DNA of 64,000 bases from Lyticum sinuosum (lineage in GTDB: Bacteria; Pseudomonadota; Alphaproteobacteria; Rickettsiales; Midichloriaceae). The translations under genes were made by a program, and so were the position numbers. Below are positions 62,956 to 64,000 of this stretch, piece by piece (within the stretch, counting starts at the first letter, position 1; every line of letters begins with the position of its first letter). The stretch lies in contig NZ_JARGYU010000002.1 of NCBI RefSeq assembly GCF_034471385.1, forward strand, positions 248,001-312,000, given 5' to 3'. Under the pieces are notes generated by a model. It ran no database searches, was not told the DNA's origin, and saw only the letters and a program-made list of their open reading frames with translations.

Positions 62956-63507
62956 TCAATTCCATATCTTTTTTAGTATTTCTAAATTTTCTTGATTTAT
63001 ATTATTATTTTGCTCACTATCAGAAATATTTTTGCTTGTATTGTCATTATTATCTTGAGAATCAATATTCATATCATTTTGTGAATATTTCATGTGATTG
63101 TTTTCTAACATATTAATTACTGTCAAAACAACATCATTCTTTAGTATGTTTACGATATCATTATCAGACTTTTCTTTATACAAATTTATCATAACTTTAC
63201 TATGATTTGATATTGATTGTATTTTTTTATTTGTTTCTAGCATTATTTCATCAGCTCTGTTTTTTGCTTCTTGTTGTATTCTTTGACTCTCATCAACAGC
63301 TTTTCTATGCTTTTCTTGAATCTCATGAAGTTTTAAAGATGCAGTTTCTTTAATCATTATTGCAGAAGCTATTTCTTTCTCTAAATCTATTATTTTTGTA
63401 TTAAGATACATCTTAATCTTATTTTTAACTGGCTTATAAGAAATAAATATCAAAGAGATAAGTGCTAAAAACATCCATAATCCTTCATTTAAAAAAACGT
63501 TCGTCAT
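62956..63507 (-). CDS. atpF: F0F1 ATP synthase subunit b
   Basis: The 183-residue subunit forms the peripheral stator stalk. It has one N-terminal membrane helix (about 9-26, LWMFLALISLIFISY), then a long charged helix with EIQEKHRKAVDESQRIQQEAKNRADEIM (about 62-89). A low-complexity Asn/Asp/Ser C-terminal stretch (about 148-183) is atypical. It follows the b'-type gene on the same strand after 76 bases, consistent with the alphaproteobacterial order atpB-atpE-atpF'-atpF, with atpB and atpE lying beyond the right edge. Confidence 0.88.
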   Translation of the reverse strand: MTNVFLNEGLWMFLALISLIFISYKPVKNKIKMYLNTKIIDLEKEIASAIMIKETASLKLHEIQEKHRKAVDESQRIQQEAKNRADEIMLETNKKIQSISNHSKVMINLYKEKSDNDIVNILKNDVVLTVINMLENNHMKYSQNDMNIDSQDNNDNTSKNISDSEQNNNINQENLEILKKIWN

Positions 63508-63583
63508 AAATAATAAAAATTTAATATTTTAATAATTTTTTAATAAAATTGCTTTATACTTATAAAAGTAATATATATAATCT

Positions 63584-64000
63584 TTATATTATTAAATTTG
63601 ATTGTGTTTTATAAATCCAAATTTTTTCAATATTGCTTGAGATTTCAACAACTATTTCTGGAAGTAAAAGTGCAACTTTTTTTAATTGTTCTTTTTTTTC
63701 TTCGTCAATTTCTTTAATATAAGTAATAAAATCAGCATTTAATTTAGAAACGCACTCTGTAATTATTTTTACAGCATCAATTTGAGATTTTTTTAAAAGA
63801 AAATCGGCTTGTGAATTAGCATAAGCTTTTAAAGATTCCATTTGTTCTATAATTTGTTCCACCATTGCATTAGCTTGTTGTGCTTCATATAGAAGCGCAT
63901 CTATATGTTTTCTTCTCGCAAAAACACAAAATTTAATATTTGGAATCAAAATAAAATGAACTAAAAGATAACAAGATACAAATGTAATAAATAACCAAGT
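63584..64000 (-). CDS. atpG: F0F1 ATP synthase subunit b' (N-terminus beyond window edge)
   Basis: The frame continues through the last 50 bases of the window and has no stop before the edge, so the start lies outside; TTG 63949 is not the true start. The visible 138 residues give a membrane helix (TWLFITFVSCYLLVHFILIPNI), ARRKHIDALLYEAQQANAMVEQI and a long charged helix. This is the second, b'-type stator subunit of alphaproteobacteria and phototrophs, which pairs with b. It lies upstream of atpF. Confidence 0.85.
   Translation of the reverse strand, partial: TWLFITFVSCYLLVHFILIPNIKFCVFARRKHIDALLYEAQQANAMVEQIIEQMESLKAYANSQADFLLKKSQIDAVKIITECVSKLNADFITYIKEIDEEKKEQLKKVALLLPEIVVEISSNIEKIWIYKTQSNLII

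Overview
The window is very AT-rich with long gene-poor gaps and looks like a reduced, host-associated alphaproteobacterium, most likely a member of the Rickettsiales. Support comes from a circularly permuted two-piece tmRNA, a DUF2610 protein, MipZ, GapR, NtrX, a b'-type second ATP synthase b subunit, tandem cysteine desulfurases, a class I aldolase and a very long VirB6-like protein. There is no phage, CRISPR array or insertion sequence. Genus cannot be settled from the sequence alone.

Layout. 0-4 kb: Fe-S cysteine desulfurases (iscS start at the left edge), a conserved hypothetical and SurA. 4-6.5 kb: tolQ-tolR-tolA. 6.6-11.5 kb: an EptA-like membrane protein without its catalytic residues, NtrX, DnaQ, endonuclease III. 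11.5-20.5 kb: giant virB6 with two partial copies of itself, class I aldolase, YqgE, phosphotransacylase, an exported unknown, repeats and the tmRNA. 20.7-25 kb: an accessory stretch of divergent proteins (ArgH-like, thioredoxin-like and ThiM-like folds, each without its active-site motif). 25-30.2 kb: UbiG, LipB, RNase D, a lipoprotein adenylate kinase, RsmI. 30.6-35 kb: tRNA-Gln and tRNA-Phe, DUF2610, a GAPDH interrupted by 11-residue repeats, a thioredoxin-like protein and a block of tandem repeats. 35-42.5 kb: Tmk, RNase J, DsbB, tRNA-Leu, AcpS, TatA, ACP, dCMP deaminase, an LptA-like protein. 42.5-47.8 kb: RlmN-HolA-MltG (mltG broken at an A10 run), Dxr and an exported RNase A-like protein. 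48-53.5 kb: ProS, MipZ, FolC and a detached rplR/rplF pair, then tRNA-Ser. 53.7-64 kb: ComEC, GapR, a PAP2 phosphatase, Frr, Map, DUF2066, YidD, RplT, tRNA-Pro, and the F0 b and b' genes at the right edge.

The genes describe a Gram-negative cell with a Tol envelope system, peptidoglycan turnover (MltG), Sec and Tat export, a disulfide pathway, MEP isoprenoid and fatty acid synthesis, lipoate and ubiquinone synthesis, parts of a glycolytic/gluconeogenic chain and a type IV secretion component.

The features most worth following are: an adenylate kinase behind a lipoprotein signal; an exported protein with an RNase A-like CdiA toxin fold; GAPDH carrying a 126-residue tandem-repeat insert just before its catalytic cysteine; several intact genes for enzyme families stripped of their catalytic residues; and a recurring pattern in which the 3' end of a gene (virB6, the thioredoxin-like gene, comEC) is copied a short distance downstream.
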